In this document: piece by piece, positions 25,750 through 37,791 of the stretch
Numbering within the stretch: the first letter of the stretch is position 1
Layout: each line of letters starts with the position of its first letter
Assembly (NCBI GenBank): GCA_946807835.1
Contig: OX327683.1
Coordinates: 33,415,001 to 33,479,000, forward strand
Direction: 5' to 3'
Origin: Ailanthus altissimus
Lineage: Eukaryota > Streptophyta > Magnoliopsida > Sapindales > Simaroubaceae
DNA length: 64,000 nucleotides
Notes under the pieces: generated by a model
Told to the model about the DNA's origin: nothing
The model's input: the letters and a program-made list of their open reading frames with translations, nothing else
Database searches by the model: none
Position numbers and translations under genes: made by a program

Positions 25750-27515
25750 AATTATATCCCCTGAAGTTTTAATTAATTTCTACTTATTTTTTTATAATTT
25801 TAAAAAGCACCAAAATTCTCATACTGTTATCACGGTTCATTGTTCTTTTATTATTATTCCGTTTAATTTTAATATTTTTTAATGAATTGATAATTTTATT
25901 CTTAATAATATATAATTTGACAGTTTTACTCCTAAATAAATTAGATAAACAATAATTTGATAGTTTTACCCATAAAAAAACCGTTACCACGATTTACTGT
26001 TTCGCTATTACTATTCCGTTAATTTTAATTTTTTTTATGAATTAATAATTTTATCTTTAATAATATATAATTTAACAGTTTTGTTCCTAAATAAATTTAA
26101 AAAAATTTGATTAATTGATAATTTTATCTTTGATAATATATAGTTTGACAGTTTTACCCTTAAATAAATTAAAGAAAAAAAAAATAGTTTGATAATTTTA
26201 CCCCTAAATAAATTTGAGAAAACAAAAAGAGCTTAAAAGAAATTGAACTCTTAACCTTAAAGATAAAATCACCTATTTTTACCACTAAACCAAACTAGAG
26301 TATACATAACATATTATATATATATAAATTAATAAGATAAATTGTTAATTCTAAATTAAATAAATTTTAGTACTAAAAAATTATAAATAATAATAAGTGT
26401 AAAATATTTTAAATATCATTTAATTAAAATAAATTTACAAAAATGAGTTTTTTTTTTTCAGAAACCCATTATAAACATCTCATTTTCTAATTATTCTTAA
26501 ATTAATTGAAAGGAAATAAAAAGTTTTGATAATTATGTTAATTGTAAAAAATAGTTTTCCAGCAAAACTCAAAACTTATTTTTTATATGTAACCATCAAT
26601 TATTATTTAAAAATATTTTCTAATATAACATAATATTTTCTTTATTAACAGCTCATTTGAGAGCATAGAAGAATTTGATATTATTTGTAGTAATTTTTTT
26701 AATTTAAACATTTATGAAATTTATTTTTTATGAGTTGAATATAATTCTCAATATTTAATGGTTACATTTTTTTTTGTGTGAATTCTCATAAGTTATAATT
26801 TAAATTTTAAATTCTCCTTGAAATTTTATTTTATTATTTAATATTAAATAACATATGAACTAGAAAAAACTTTATTTTTAGTATGTATTATATTTTAGTA
26901 TTTTTTATTATTTTAGATTAATTTAAAGAAATTATAAAATAATTTAATTTTTTATAATAAGTTCCTAAAACTTAATCTTTAAGTCTTTTGTTGTAAACGT
27001 GTACATATTTAATTAAATAAAATATTTTACACTTATTATTGTTTATAATTTTTTACTACCAAAATTTATTTAATTTAGAGTTAACAATTCATTTAATTAA
27101 TTTATAGGGAATATATATTAGTCTTCTTAATATGTTATGTAAATTTTAGTTTGGTCTAGTGGTGAAAATAGTGGTTATATCTTTGAAGTCAATGGTTTAA
27201 TTTCCTTCTAACTCTTTTTTTTTTGTTCTCATTTATTTAGGAGTAAAATTGTCAAATTATATATTATTAAGAATAAAAATATCAATTCATCAAAATAGTT
27301 AAAATTAACAGAATAATAATAACGGGTAAAATTATTAAATTATATATTATTAAGAATAAAATTATCAGTTAATTAAAATAGTTAAAATTAATAGAATAAT
27401 GATAATAGAACAATGAACAATAATAACAATAGCTGAATTTTGATACTTTTTAAAATCATAAGAAATTAAGTGAAAATTAATTAAAACCTAAAAAAGGAAA
27501 AGGGTTCGAAAATCC
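25750..27515. mobile_element. Long-inverted-repeat (Mutator-like) non-autonomous element
   Basis: The left arm (about 25750-26350) and right arm (about 27100-27515) are inverted copies of each other. CACCAAAATTCTCATACTG, AATTTTATTCTTAATAATAT and ACCACTAAACCAAACTAGAG on the left have complements on the right (27422-27452, 27335-27365, 27155-27175). The ends start TAGGGA on each strand, and the flanks share TAAGGT on both sides, a possible imperfect 9-bp target duplication. No coding capacity is seen. The centre (26440-26960) recurs in opposite orientation at 53.5-54.0 and 54.7-55.2 kb. The superfamily is inferred from the arm length. Confidence 0.6.
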
Positions 27516-30225
27516 CTAGTAAGGTGCATACCACTCACTTTTGGTTGTTTGACTATTGATAAGATAAGATATGTTGTTACATAGTTATTTCTTTTTAATA
27601 ATCTTTTTTTTTTAATTATTAATAGAAGAAATTAATATATCTTTAACTACAATTATTTTTTTAATTATAATTTAATTTACAGCACAACAAAATTCTTTCT
27701 ACATAAAGTTCATCAGAGAATAATATTCATATATATGTACTTATTTTGAGCACCCCATCTTTGTTATTTCTAATACTCTATTTTAATGGTTAACTTCTCT
27801 GATCTATGTTGCAGTAGCTAAATTTTCTGATCAATGTTGTAGTAGCTAAGTTTTAAAGAATTACAATATAAACAATTGATTATTATAATTAAAAAAAATT
27901 TAATAGATTTATTCTATCTTTTTGTAGACACATTCTTAAATAAAATTAATAATTTTATAAAAGAATAAAACTTATGGACATAAATAATTGATAATCATTA
28001 TAGGACAAACTCTAGATGAATTTATGCTACCTTCTCATAGAATAGACACATATTCTAAAATAAATAAATAAAACCTACTCTTATTAAATAAAAAATATCA
28101 CTAGAATTTGAAAGATTTAACCATAAAAACATTATTGAGCGGGAAGCGAAATATCTTTTAAGTGGACATATGGCGCACCTTGATTGTAAATGAAAAATCA
28201 TGCTTGAGAAGCTTCTTATTTAAAATGCCACTCTTTATTTATGAGGAAACATTTGTTGGATTATTATTTAGCAGTTTAACAGGAGTAAAATTGTCAAATT
28301 ATATATTATTAAAGATAAAATTATTAATTCATTAAAATAGTTAAAATTAACGAAATAATAATAATAAAACAGTGAATAATAGTAACAATAGCTAGATTTC
28401 ACTACTTTTAAAAATTATAAAGAGATAAAGTAAAAATTAACTAAACCTTCAAGAGATAAAAGCGTCAGAAAATCCCTAATAAGATGCATGCCACTCACTT
28501 TTGATTGTTTGACCATCGATAAGATAAGATATGTTGTTACATAGTTATTTCTTTTTAATTATATATATTTTTAAAAAAATATTAATAGAATAAATTAATA
28601 TATCCTTAACTACAATTATTTTTTTAATTATAATTTAATTTACAGCACAACGAAATTCTTTCTGCATAAAGCTCATCCAAAGAATAATATTCATATATAT
28701 GTAATTATTTTGAGCACCCTGTCTTTGTTCTTTCTAATACTCTATTTTAGTAGTTAACTTCTCTGATCTATGTTGCAGTAGCTAAATTTTTTGATCAATG
28801 TTGCAGTAGCTAAGTTTTAAAGAATTACAATATAAACAATAGATTATTATAATAAAAAAACTTTAAATAAATTTATTCTATCTTTTTATAAAGTAGAGAC
28901 ATTCTAAAATAAAACTAATTATTTTATGAAAGAACAAAACTTAAGACATAACTGACAATCATTATGGAGCAAACTCTATATGAATTTGTGTTACCTTCTC
29001 ATAAAATAAACACACATTCTAAAAAAAAATAAAAAAAAATCTACTCTTGTTAAATAAAAAACGTCACTAAAATTTGAAAAATTTGACCATCAAAAATATT
29101 ATTGAGCGGAAAAGAAATATCTTTTAAGTGAATATAAGGCACACTTTGATTGTAAATAAAGAATCATGCTCTTGAGAAGCTTCTTATTTGAAATGCGACT
29201 CTTCTTTATTTATAAAGGAATATTTGTTGGGCTCATTATCAACGGCCCAACAAGAGTAAAATAATTAAATTATATATTATTAAAGATAAAATTATTAATT
29301 CATTAAAATAGTTAAAATTAATGAAATAATGGTAACAGAATAATAAACAGAATAATAATAGCTGAATTTTGATACTTTTTGAAATCATAAAGAGATAAAT
29401 AAAAATTAGCTAAAACCTCAAAAGGGAAAGGGTCGGGAAATCCCTAGTAAGGTGCATGCCACTCACTTTTAATTATTTGACCATTGATAAGATAAGATAT
29501 GTTGTTACATAGTTATTTCTTTTTAATGATCTTTAAAAAAAATTATTAATAGAATAAATTAATAAAGAAATTAATATATCTTTAACTACAATTATTTTTT
29601 TAATTATAATTAATTTGCAGCACAACGAAATTCTTTCTGCATAAAGCTCATCCAGAGAATAATATTCATATATATGTACTTATTTTGAGCACCCCATCTT
29701 TGTTCTTTCTGATACTCTATTTTAATAGTTAAATTCTCTGTTCTATGTTGCAGTAGCTAAATTTTCTGATCAATGTTGCAGTAGCTAAGTTTTAAAGAAT
29801 TACAATATAAACAACTGATTATTATAATAAAAATTTTTTAAATAAATTTATTCTATCTTTTTATAAAGTAGACACATTCTAAAATAAAACTAATTATTTT
29901 ATGAAAGAACAAAACTTAAGACATAATGGCAATCATTATGGAGCAAACTCTAGATGAATTTGTGTTACCTTCTCATAAAATAAACATATATTTTAAAATA
30001 AAATAAAAAATATATTTTTATTAAATAAAAATGTCACAAGAATTTGAAAGACTTGACCATCAAAAAAATCATTGAGCGAGAAATGAAATGTCTTTTAAGT
30101 GGACATATAGCATGCTTTGGTTGTAAATGAAGAATTATGCTGTAGAAGCTTTCTATTTAAAACGCTATTTTTTTTATTTATGAAAAAATATTTGTTGAGC
30201 CTATTATCCAGCGGCTCAACTAGCC
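27322..30225. repeat. Tandem triplication, about 960-bp unit
   Basis: Units start at about 27322, 28281 and 29250 (GTAAAATTRTYAAATTATATATTATTAA). They share the marker AAGGTGCATRCCACTCACTT at 27521, 28481 and 29449, giving periods of 960 and 968 bp. Each unit holds the right arm of the long-inverted-repeat element plus about 750 bp of non-coding sequence ending in a TGTTGG...CCCAACA-like small palindrome. No open frame is conserved between the units. Confidence 0.85.
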
Positions 30226-30825
30226 CACCCATTATACTTATTTTAAGTAGAGTGCATAAAAAAAAGCTCAATTTTATTAAATAAAAGAATTCAACTTAGA
30301 AATTATAAATCCAATATATTAGGTAACCCATCCTATTGACTCATGAATCTCGTAAATAAGTTGTGTAAGTCACAACGAGACAAGAATAAATTAAAATTAT
30401 TATTTTATTTAAATTATTTTTGATTAATTATTATTTTGTATGAAGAATGACTTTTTATAAGTGGACGAATTTTACTTAAATTATTCTTTTAATTAACGAC
30501 TTGATAATAAATTTAATCTTTTATTAACCTAGATTAATTAAGTCTGGATGTCCATTTATACTTTGAATAAGATTATAATTCATGCACTATAAATAGAATT
30601 GATTTATTCAGTGATGATTCATTTAATATTTAATACTCAATCAAGCATAAATTATTTAAAACATCCTATTTATTTTTGCAACATTTTCCACATATAATAC
30701 CTTTTTTTAAGATAGACATTACTTGAATGTTAGAATATTTTTTTATATAAAAAGATAATGAGCTTTTTAATTCAAAAGAACAAGTAAGGGAAAGATGATA
30801 ATTAATGCGAAAGTTTCAAAACTTC
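30226..30825. other. AT-rich spacer
   Basis: No gene. The part at 30210-30410 (CCCATCCTATTGACTCATG, AAATTAAAATTATTATTTTA) has a diverged relative at about 51700-51890, so it is another piece of the duplicated SPH neighbourhood. Confidence 0.45.
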
Positions 30826-31000
30826 AATATATATCTACAATATCCATGCCTTGATGGTTGGCATACCATAAATTAAATGAAAAAAAACAAAAAAAACATA
30901 GAATCAAAATGATTTCATAACAATTTTATTGAAGGGCTTGAAAATTTCCTTTATTACAAAATCTCGCACAGCATGGCCAAAGCGTATAAGAAGTATTACA
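30826..31000 (-). pseudogene. Orphan 3' flank of a lost SPH copy
   Basis: ATATCCATGCCTTGATGGTTGGC, the T-rich 'AACAATTTTATTGAAGGGCTT' and the CATGGCCAAAGC block match the sequence downstream of the SPH pseudogene at 31886-32030 and partly 24262-24330. No SPH coding sequence follows; a Copia gag fragment lies there instead. It probably marks a deleted copy. Confidence 0.5.
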
Positions 31001-31376
31001 AGAGGAGATTGCTCAAAATATAACTCCCAGTTTTTTCTTTTACTCTCAACAAACTTTCTCACTTAACAAAAAACTCTTATAGGCACACTTGGAAGCTTTG
31101 CTTTCTTTATGCTATGGTAAAACTAAAGAGGAGAAGGGTTTATACTTAATCTTAATCAAGTTATACCACACAAAGTGGTACAAATTTCCTTAAATTAAAA
31201 CTACACAAGTGTCCTATTTACCTAACTAATTATTAACCAACCTATAAGTATCAAAACCAAACATTACCTAAATTGAAGTTTCTATGGGTTGGTTTAAGCA
31301 AATTTGGGTTTGTTTTAATTGGGTCATTAAATAGACCAAAAAATAAGTTTACTTAGCATTTTCTCTAGCTATTTTC

Positions 31377-31800
31377 TCAGTGTAAAATGCTCTTTCTTTT
31401 GTTGGAAGCTTTACATTTAGAGGCATAATGGTTATACTTTTGATATTTGTAATATTGAATTTGAGACTTGTTATATATTGAGTTTGAGTGTCCTCTTCCA
31501 CGACCACTTATTGAGCTTTCTCCGGTTGTTGTTGTAGCTCCAACTTTGTCCACGTCCGCAATCTCATCCGTGTTCACGACCTCCTCTGCGTTGGCTTCAT
31601 TAATGGCCAAGGCTTTCTTCTTTCTCCTTGATTGGCACTTTGAAGAGTTGCTCTTTGATTCCTTGCTTCTTTTTGTGTTTTTTTTCATATCCTTGCAATG
31701 ATATCCCATTAATTGCTCGATGGTCATTTCTCCCATAAAGATACTGCAGGTTTGAAGCTAAAAGCGGCCAAGATCGTAATCCTTCAATTTGCATTTCACT
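31377..31800 (-). mobile_element. Copia gag fragment, minus strand
   Basis: A broken Copia gag sequence. In two overlapping frames it reads 'EGLRSWPLLASNLQYLYGR', then 'TIEQLMGYHCKDM' with 'KSKSNSSKC', a Gly/Arg-rich run ('SGRGRGHSN') and a zinc-knuckle relic 'YYKYQKYNHYASKCKA', in which the first two Cys of CX2CX4HX4C are Tyr. The frame shift near 31700 and lost cysteines show decay. The sequence between 31001 and 31376 carries no recognised gene and could be flanking LTR of the same element. Confidence 0.7.
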
Positions 31801-32073
31801 TGAAGATGTATGCTGTCGTTGAGTGCATTAAGAATTTTTCCATGGAACTATAAAGAAATCGCTGATGTGGTATTTTGCTATTATATCTACAATATCCATG
31901 CCTTGATGGTTGGCTTACCATTAATTAAATTAAGAAATTAAGAAATATAAAATGAAAATGATTTCATAACAGTTTTATTGAAGGGCTTAAAATTTCCCTT
32001 TATTTCCAAATTTTGGACGACAGAGGCCAAAGCAGGCAATTATGATCCTACTTAGACATAGTATTCGTGCATC

Positions 32074-32492
32074 TCATTGCCAATTATGCCAAAACGCATC
32101 ATGTTTTTTAGGAATATTTTTCAGGTAAATGCCATCGCCTTTGGCAATCCAAACCCAATCGTTACTGTTACATTTACATCTGTAAAAGAGATCTTCATCA
32201 TTCCAAAGCACATCGAAAAAAAAGCATGAAGTATTTCTCGTCTCAAGCTCAAGTAACACCAATAAAGAGAGCTTTGATATATATTAATCTTAAAATTTCA
32301 AGTAATTTCAGCTCCGACGGTGAGATTGCGCATGCCGATATCGTTGTCGCGGGATTTACAGTGGACTAATAGGATCTTGTCGTTGCTCAGTCCATTTACA
32401 ACATGTGCGTGCCATCTTTCTGGGGTTAATTGGTCATATGGTGGCTTCATACCTAGGGCAATAACAAGAAAGAATATCATCACCAGATTCAT
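32074..32492 (-). pseudogene. S-protein homologue (SPH), pseudogene B
   Basis: This is an almost complete SPH reading of about 139 codons. It has a signal peptide (MNLVMIFFLVIALGM), then 'HAHVVNGLSNDKILLVHCKS', 'NLTVGAEIT', a stop, 'SSLYWCYLS', 'DVLWNDEDLFYRCKCNSND' and 'WIAKGDGIYLKNIPKKHDAF'. The only lesion seen is one TGA (32295-32297) where other copies have TGG (the Trp in 'ETNWEFEMN'). The family DDDLG motif reads DNDIG, and AKDDGIY reads AKGDGIY. A single G-to-A change separates it from an intact gene, so it could still be open in other accessions. Confidence 0.85.
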
Positions 32493-32549
32493 ATTGAAGG
32501 AGGTAATTCTTTTTGCTTGTAGACGGAGGCTGAAGAAGTTGAAAAACTA

Positions 32550-32566
32550 TTGTCTGCTTTTAAATT
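32550..32566 (-). promoter_or_regulatory. Conserved TTTAAAAGC upstream element
   Basis: TTAATTTAAAAGCAGAC on the minus strand lies about 60 bases upstream of SPH pseudogene B, the same block and spacing as at the other SPH loci. Confidence 0.45.
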
Positions 32567-32968
32567 AATTAAGAGTTTCTTAAAGTATTGGGCTATAAAA
32601 AATGGTAACTATAAAATATATTTTTATATTTAAAAAAGAATTTTGAAAAAATTAATTTCAAACTTTTTAAATTTATATTCGAGTATTGTTATATTTCTTG
32701 AATGATATTTTAAATTTTAAATCTCAAATTGAGATGTTAATAATCATTGAGTGTTGAAATAGTATAAACTCTAAAATCATTAATTACACTATTTTACCAT
32801 CTAATAATTGTTTAACACATTATTTAAAATAAAAAAATTTAAAATACTATTTAAGATGTATAATATTATTCTTCGTATCCTAGTGAAAGAGATATTTAAT
32901 ATTTCAACATTACCAATACAATTTTTCTAATATGTATTTCAACTTGAGTTATTTTTTATATTTTTTAC

Positions 32969-33673
32969 TAAGGGTGGAACGGTTTGGTTCGGTCTAGTTT
33001 TAGTCAAAATTGAACTGAACCGTAGTTTTTAGATTCTCTAAAAAATGAGAAAAAAATGAATTAAATATAAAAATTGAATCGGATCGAACTGATTTTTTTT
33101 ATTTAATTCGATTTGGTTTTTCAATTTTTGAGATTAATTTAAAACATAAAAAAATTAAGAAAGACACACCAATGAACTAAAGATGTCTTTTAAATTAAAA
33201 TGCAATTAATTTTATAATATTATATTTTAAGTAATAATAATTAAAAATACAATTCAATTGGATTCGAATGCGTGACCTGAAGGGGCAATTATTATCATCT
33301 TACCAATTGAAAACTGATTTTTACAAATGCACATTTTATTTTATTATATTTAACTTTTAACATATGAATAATTAAATACATGTTGGATTCAAAGACATGC
33401 AGAAGATTGAGAATGTGCTCTACCAATTGAGCTACAACAGATTTTAAAATTAAATCACTTTCTTTTATTTTATACTTAATTTTAAAATATTAATAACTAA
33501 AACTTGTTTTTCAGTTTGGTTTTAGTTTTAAGCAAAACTAAATCAAAACAGATTGATTTTTTTAATTTTTTAAAACCAATTGATTTTTTTTAGTAAAAAT
33601 TGAATCGAATTGGCTGATTTAGTTCGGTTCAAATCGATTTTTCTGATTCTCAATTTTTTTGTGCCCAACCTTA
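32969..33673. mobile_element. hAT-like MITE with tRNA-like inserts, 705 bp
   Basis: Ends TAAGGGTGGAAC and TAAGGTTGGGCA (opposite strands) are flanked by TTTTTTAC and ATTTTTAG, an eroded 8-bp duplication. Subterminal GGTTCGGT/ACCGAAC-type repeats lie at both ends. Two minus-strand tRNA-like segments lie inside, at about 33255-33312 and 33383-33441; the second begins GTAGCTCAATTGGTAGAGCA, a near-perfect tRNA box A. Confidence 0.7.
33383..33441 (-). repeat. tRNA-like segment inside the MITE
   Basis: The minus strand reads GTAGCTCAATTGGTAGAGCA (D-arm and box A), an anticodon-arm-like stretch, then TTTGAATCCAAC (eroded box B). There is no convincing acceptor stem, so this is a SINE or tRNA-pseudogene relic rather than a working tRNA. 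Confidence 0.5.
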
Positions 33674-35985
33674 ATTTTTAGACTGCGAGTAATGCTATAC
33701 ATTTCAATTTTGTATTATAAATTGTATTCTAAGTAATAATATATTAAGCAATCATTAGGTATAATAAGTAATTTTATAATTTATACTATTTCACCACCCA
33801 GCGATTATTTTGACACATCTCAACTTAGAATATAACTTGGGATATAACTTGAAACGTGTAGTATTACTTTTTTTTTAAAAAAAATTATCATAAATAAAAA
33901 AAATTAGAATTTTTTTTATGTGTTTTTAATAAAAGATATATCCATTTCATTCCTTAAATGAAAAAAAAAATATTTAATTTATTACTTGTAACAAAAAAGA
34001 ATTATTCCTTAATAATTTCATAATTTTTGAGATATCTTTGAATTGCTTTTTTTTTTCAGAGAAAGATATCTTTACGTTCACTTGAATTTGAGTAAAGTTC
34101 AAAAATAAAAATAAGTATTTTAATAAATGGGATATTTCATCTTCATTCAAATATTTAAAAAAAAATTATATGTATTAAATGCCAAATAATTTAAATTTAA
34201 CTAGAGTATTGTTGTAAATTACATACAATCACTTTTTATTATTTGACCGTTGAAATAACAAGATTTGTTATTATTTATTAATGAGCAAAGGATATTTTTA
34301 TCTTTTAAATTTGACCTAATTATTAATTTTATCCAATAAATTTTAAAAAATTTAATTTAATTTTAATCAGTTAATGAGATTCTGTTAGTTTTAATACTTG
34401 AGGGGTAAAATAATTATTCCACACAAAACTTTGAAGTGGGCTGACACAAAATATCCATATGTCAACCACTAATTAATTATTAAAATAATTAAATAAAATA
34501 AATAAATAAATAGGCAATTAGTCAGTGGCCGCCGTCGTCGGTGGCTAACCAACTGCCGGTGATTAATTGTAATTTGACTCAAAATTAACATTATTGAATT
34601 AAAAATTTTGTGATCTACGTGATGGTGAATTTATTTCATCTCAGAATACTGTAAATGTGCCAAAAGTGAGAAAGAACGTGGTGGTTGGCGGTGGTCACCG
34701 CCATTCACCATCGAACAGCGGGGCAATGACTTGTACCGCCCCCATCATTGAACAGATCGACTATTAATCTGTCTAATGGTGAGAACGGTGCATGCCACCA
34801 TCCTTCTATTCACCAACGATTACCAACCCGTAGTGGTTGGCGATAATCATTGCCGTTCGCCATAGAACAATGGATAGTGACATGCAATTATTTGATAAAA
34901 GATCCATTTCATTCCTTAAATGGTAAGACAATATTTAATTTATTACTTGTACCTAAAAAATAATTATACTTAACAATTTCATAATTTTTAAGATATCTTT
35001 GAATTATTTATTATTTTTTTCTGAAGAAAGATATCTTTGAATTATTTGATTATATAAAAAGTTCTCTTTTATTTTCATTCATTACATGTATTTTGAATTA
35101 TATGACTCGGGAGCCTCCTAATTTTGGGCATAGCTTAGATGGTTGTGAATGTATTTTGCACCTACAATCATCTGAATTCAAGTAAAGTTAAAATACGAAT
35201 TCAAGTAAAGTTAAAATACAAGTATTGATGCTTAGTAGGTGAAATTTCTCGTCTGTATCCAAACCTTTAAAATAGAAAAATTATAAGAAGTAGTGAAGTA
35301 AATTATACACAATCACTTTTTATTGTTTGATAGTTGAAATAATAAGATTTGTTATTATTTATATATATATATTATTACTAATTACATTGATTATACTATT
35401 ATTATTTTATCAAACTATACTACTAATATTTTATCAGATTATACTATTATATTTCATCAAAATGAGAATTTGAAAGTATTTTGATCGAGGACGTACCGAT
35501 CTACAAAACTACAATATCATAATAGGAAACTTTAAAATTCATATACAATAATGAAAATGTTTTCTTTGTCCGGACGCATAAATATACACATAAGCCATGC
35601 ATATATTATATTAGACATAGATTTGGTAATTTTCACATAAATATACATAAAGCCATATATATTGTTTTAGGATTTGAATTTAGATTATAAAAGTTCTAAT
35701 TTTTGTATTTATGGATTAAATTGGCTTTCCAAGCATATGTATTTTATGTGAAGTAATATACAACATGCGAGAAAATAATTTATATTTTATTGCGATTAAG
35801 AGAGAATAGAATTTTAAAAGTAACATGTTATGCACTAATAGAAATAGTTCTACGGATGTTTGTTGGATTGGTTTCTACGGATTATAAAGTATCAATAATT
35901 TATCTAATTTATTATAAAGTATATTTTTTATTGAAGGAATTATTATTCTTTTTGAGAGATTAAATTAAAATGAAGAATTTTAACT
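33674..35985. other. Duplicated SPH 5'-flank blocks, no gene
   Basis: Two similar blocks, at about 33935-34270 and 34890-35355, share CCATTTCATTCCTTAAATG, AATTTATTACTTGTA and CAATCACTTTTTATTGTTTGA. Between them (34500-34880) is a GC-richer island (GTGGTTGGCGGTGGTCACCG and variants) with no recognised frame. Confidence 0.5.
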
Positions 35986-35989
35986 AAGT

Positions 35990-36780
35990 TTAATTTTGAA
36001 CCCTAATCTTTTTGCGTTGCAGAATAATTAAGATATCAAACAAAAAATAACATGAATATAAAGTAGATAATCAAGACCACAACACAATTACTTACGTAGT
36101 TCGGTCAATTGCTTATGTTCACAGTAGATTCAAGGATCCTAACTTCTCTTATTAACTCCCTAGAGAATTTACAAGAAAACACAATAAAAAACCTTCAAAA
36201 TGATCTAATATTTAGTCTACCTTTACTCTTTCATGAACAATGAACACCAAACAATAGTTGCACTCTAGCGCACACAAGTCCTTAGTGTCTTTTTAGTTAT
36301 TCATTTTCTTACGGTCTTTCTTAATACTTGATTTTAAACTAAAGAATTTACAATAGATTATATAGGAGTTATTTTGTACCTACTAACTGTAATCTTATTT
36401 GGAATAAGAGTCTACGTGTTTTAGAAGTTTAAAATTTTTTAAAACTCAGAAATTCGAAGTAAAAATGAACACCCTCCACTATGGCGTCGTAGCGCTGTGT
36501 CATGCAATGGCCAGCGCCGGGTGCTGTACATGCTGTCATGGGCTGCTGTGTCCAACTCTGGGTGTCGCGACGCTCAGTCCTGTACCAAGTCTCTACGCCT
36601 TTCTCGCCTCCTTTCATGTCTTTAAATCCCATTTCACTTTTCTCTTCATGTCTCACACGTTTTAAATTTTTTCATGCGTGTCCTATATGTTTTAGACTTC
36701 TTGTGACTCTTCTCTTTGATATTCTTTACAATTCTTACCCAAACAAAATTGTTAAATCACCAAATCTCCAATATTTTTAA
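35990..36780 (-). mobile_element. Solo LTR, minus-oriented relative of the 45.5-kb LTR
   Basis: The complement follows the order of the LTR at 45465-46473: ATTGGAGATTTGGTGATTTA, the AAGAATTGTAAAGAATATCA-type stretch, GACACG repeats, GC-rich AGCGCT-containing middle, then TACGTAAG...GAACTACG. The far end (36000) is truncated relative to that copy. No internal coding region adjoins. Confidence 0.65.
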
Positions 36781-37690
36781 TTTTTATTCATATTCAATCC
36801 ATCAAAATAAAAAATCTATTTCAATCTAATCAATTAAAAAAATTACAAATTCATATCGAGCTCAATCCAATCCAAAATTATAATGAAAAAATATGTTAAT
36901 TTCGTTTAGTAGTATTAACTGAGCTGAACTGCTTAAACATAGAATTAGTTAAACTCATTTTATTATGGCTTGACTTGCCTAATTTTCATAGCGATGAAGT
37001 AGTTGGTGGGTGACCTATAGTTAAATTTTACGCTTACCAAGCCTATTAAAATATATATATATATCAAAATAATTTATCAATTGAAAGTAACTTAAATTTA
37101 ACAAAAATAATAAGTTGTCTTACAAAACTTTTATGCCTTATTTTTTTTCTTACTTTTAATTTAATAGAATAAACGAAATAATGACACATTGTTAAATTTA
37201 TTTTATTTATAAATATTACTATAATTACTTCGGATTGAATTTGATTTTAATGGAGTTGTGAAAGAAAATTCACGAATCAATCCACCAATTACAGATTTCA
37301 AATACTTCAATTCAATTCAATCCATTAATTTATCAAATCTAACAAAAAGTATATTGGCTTTGAATCATATGGACGCATTAAGTGAATTAGATCGGACAAT
37401 GGAACAACCCGAATAGGTCCTATAAGTTTTAAAAATTCAAGTGTTTTTTTTTATTTATTTTAATATATTAAAATATAATACATTTCTTTTTCATTTTGGC
37501 CATGGATATTATATATGACTTACTATTAGTTCGAGGAGTACTTGTATTTTAATTATTGTGTCATTAATTAGTGATTATAACTTTTTAGTTAGTTATTATT
37601 TATTTTTAATATTTTTAATGTGATAATTATACCATACTAATTAATAACACATTAAAACACAACTCTAATTGAGATATAAACTTTATATTT
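36781..37690. other. AT-rich spacer
   Basis: No gene or clear repeat was recognised. Confidence 0.5.
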
Positions 37691-37791
37691 GTAGTAAAAT
37701 TTACGGTGGACAAACAGGATATTATTGTTGCTCAATCCATTTTACAACGTGTACGTGCCATTTTTTTGTGATTATTTAGTTGTATGGTGAC
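37691..37791 (-). pseudogene. SPH pseudogene C, downstream part (split by Copia)
   Basis: The minus strand reads 'KWHVHVV' followed, after one extra A, by the frame for 'GLSNNNILFVH', and then loses similarity near 37695. It stops exactly at the 5' border of the full-length Copia. The signal-peptide part lies on the other side at 43420. The C-terminal two thirds of the SPH domain are missing. Confidence 0.75.

Noticed and set aside
27322..30225. CRISPR-like array
   Set aside because: The period is about 960 bp with full-length homologous units and no short identical repeats with unique spacers. This is a plant nuclear tandem repeat.
33383..33441. Functional tRNA gene on the minus strand
   Set aside because: Box A is good, but box B is eroded and no acceptor stem pairs. 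It is a tRNA-derived relic.
36429..36780. Frames of 66-92 codons with Cys-rich readings
   Set aside because: They lie in the GC-rich middle of a minus-oriented LTR that has counterparts without conserved frames.
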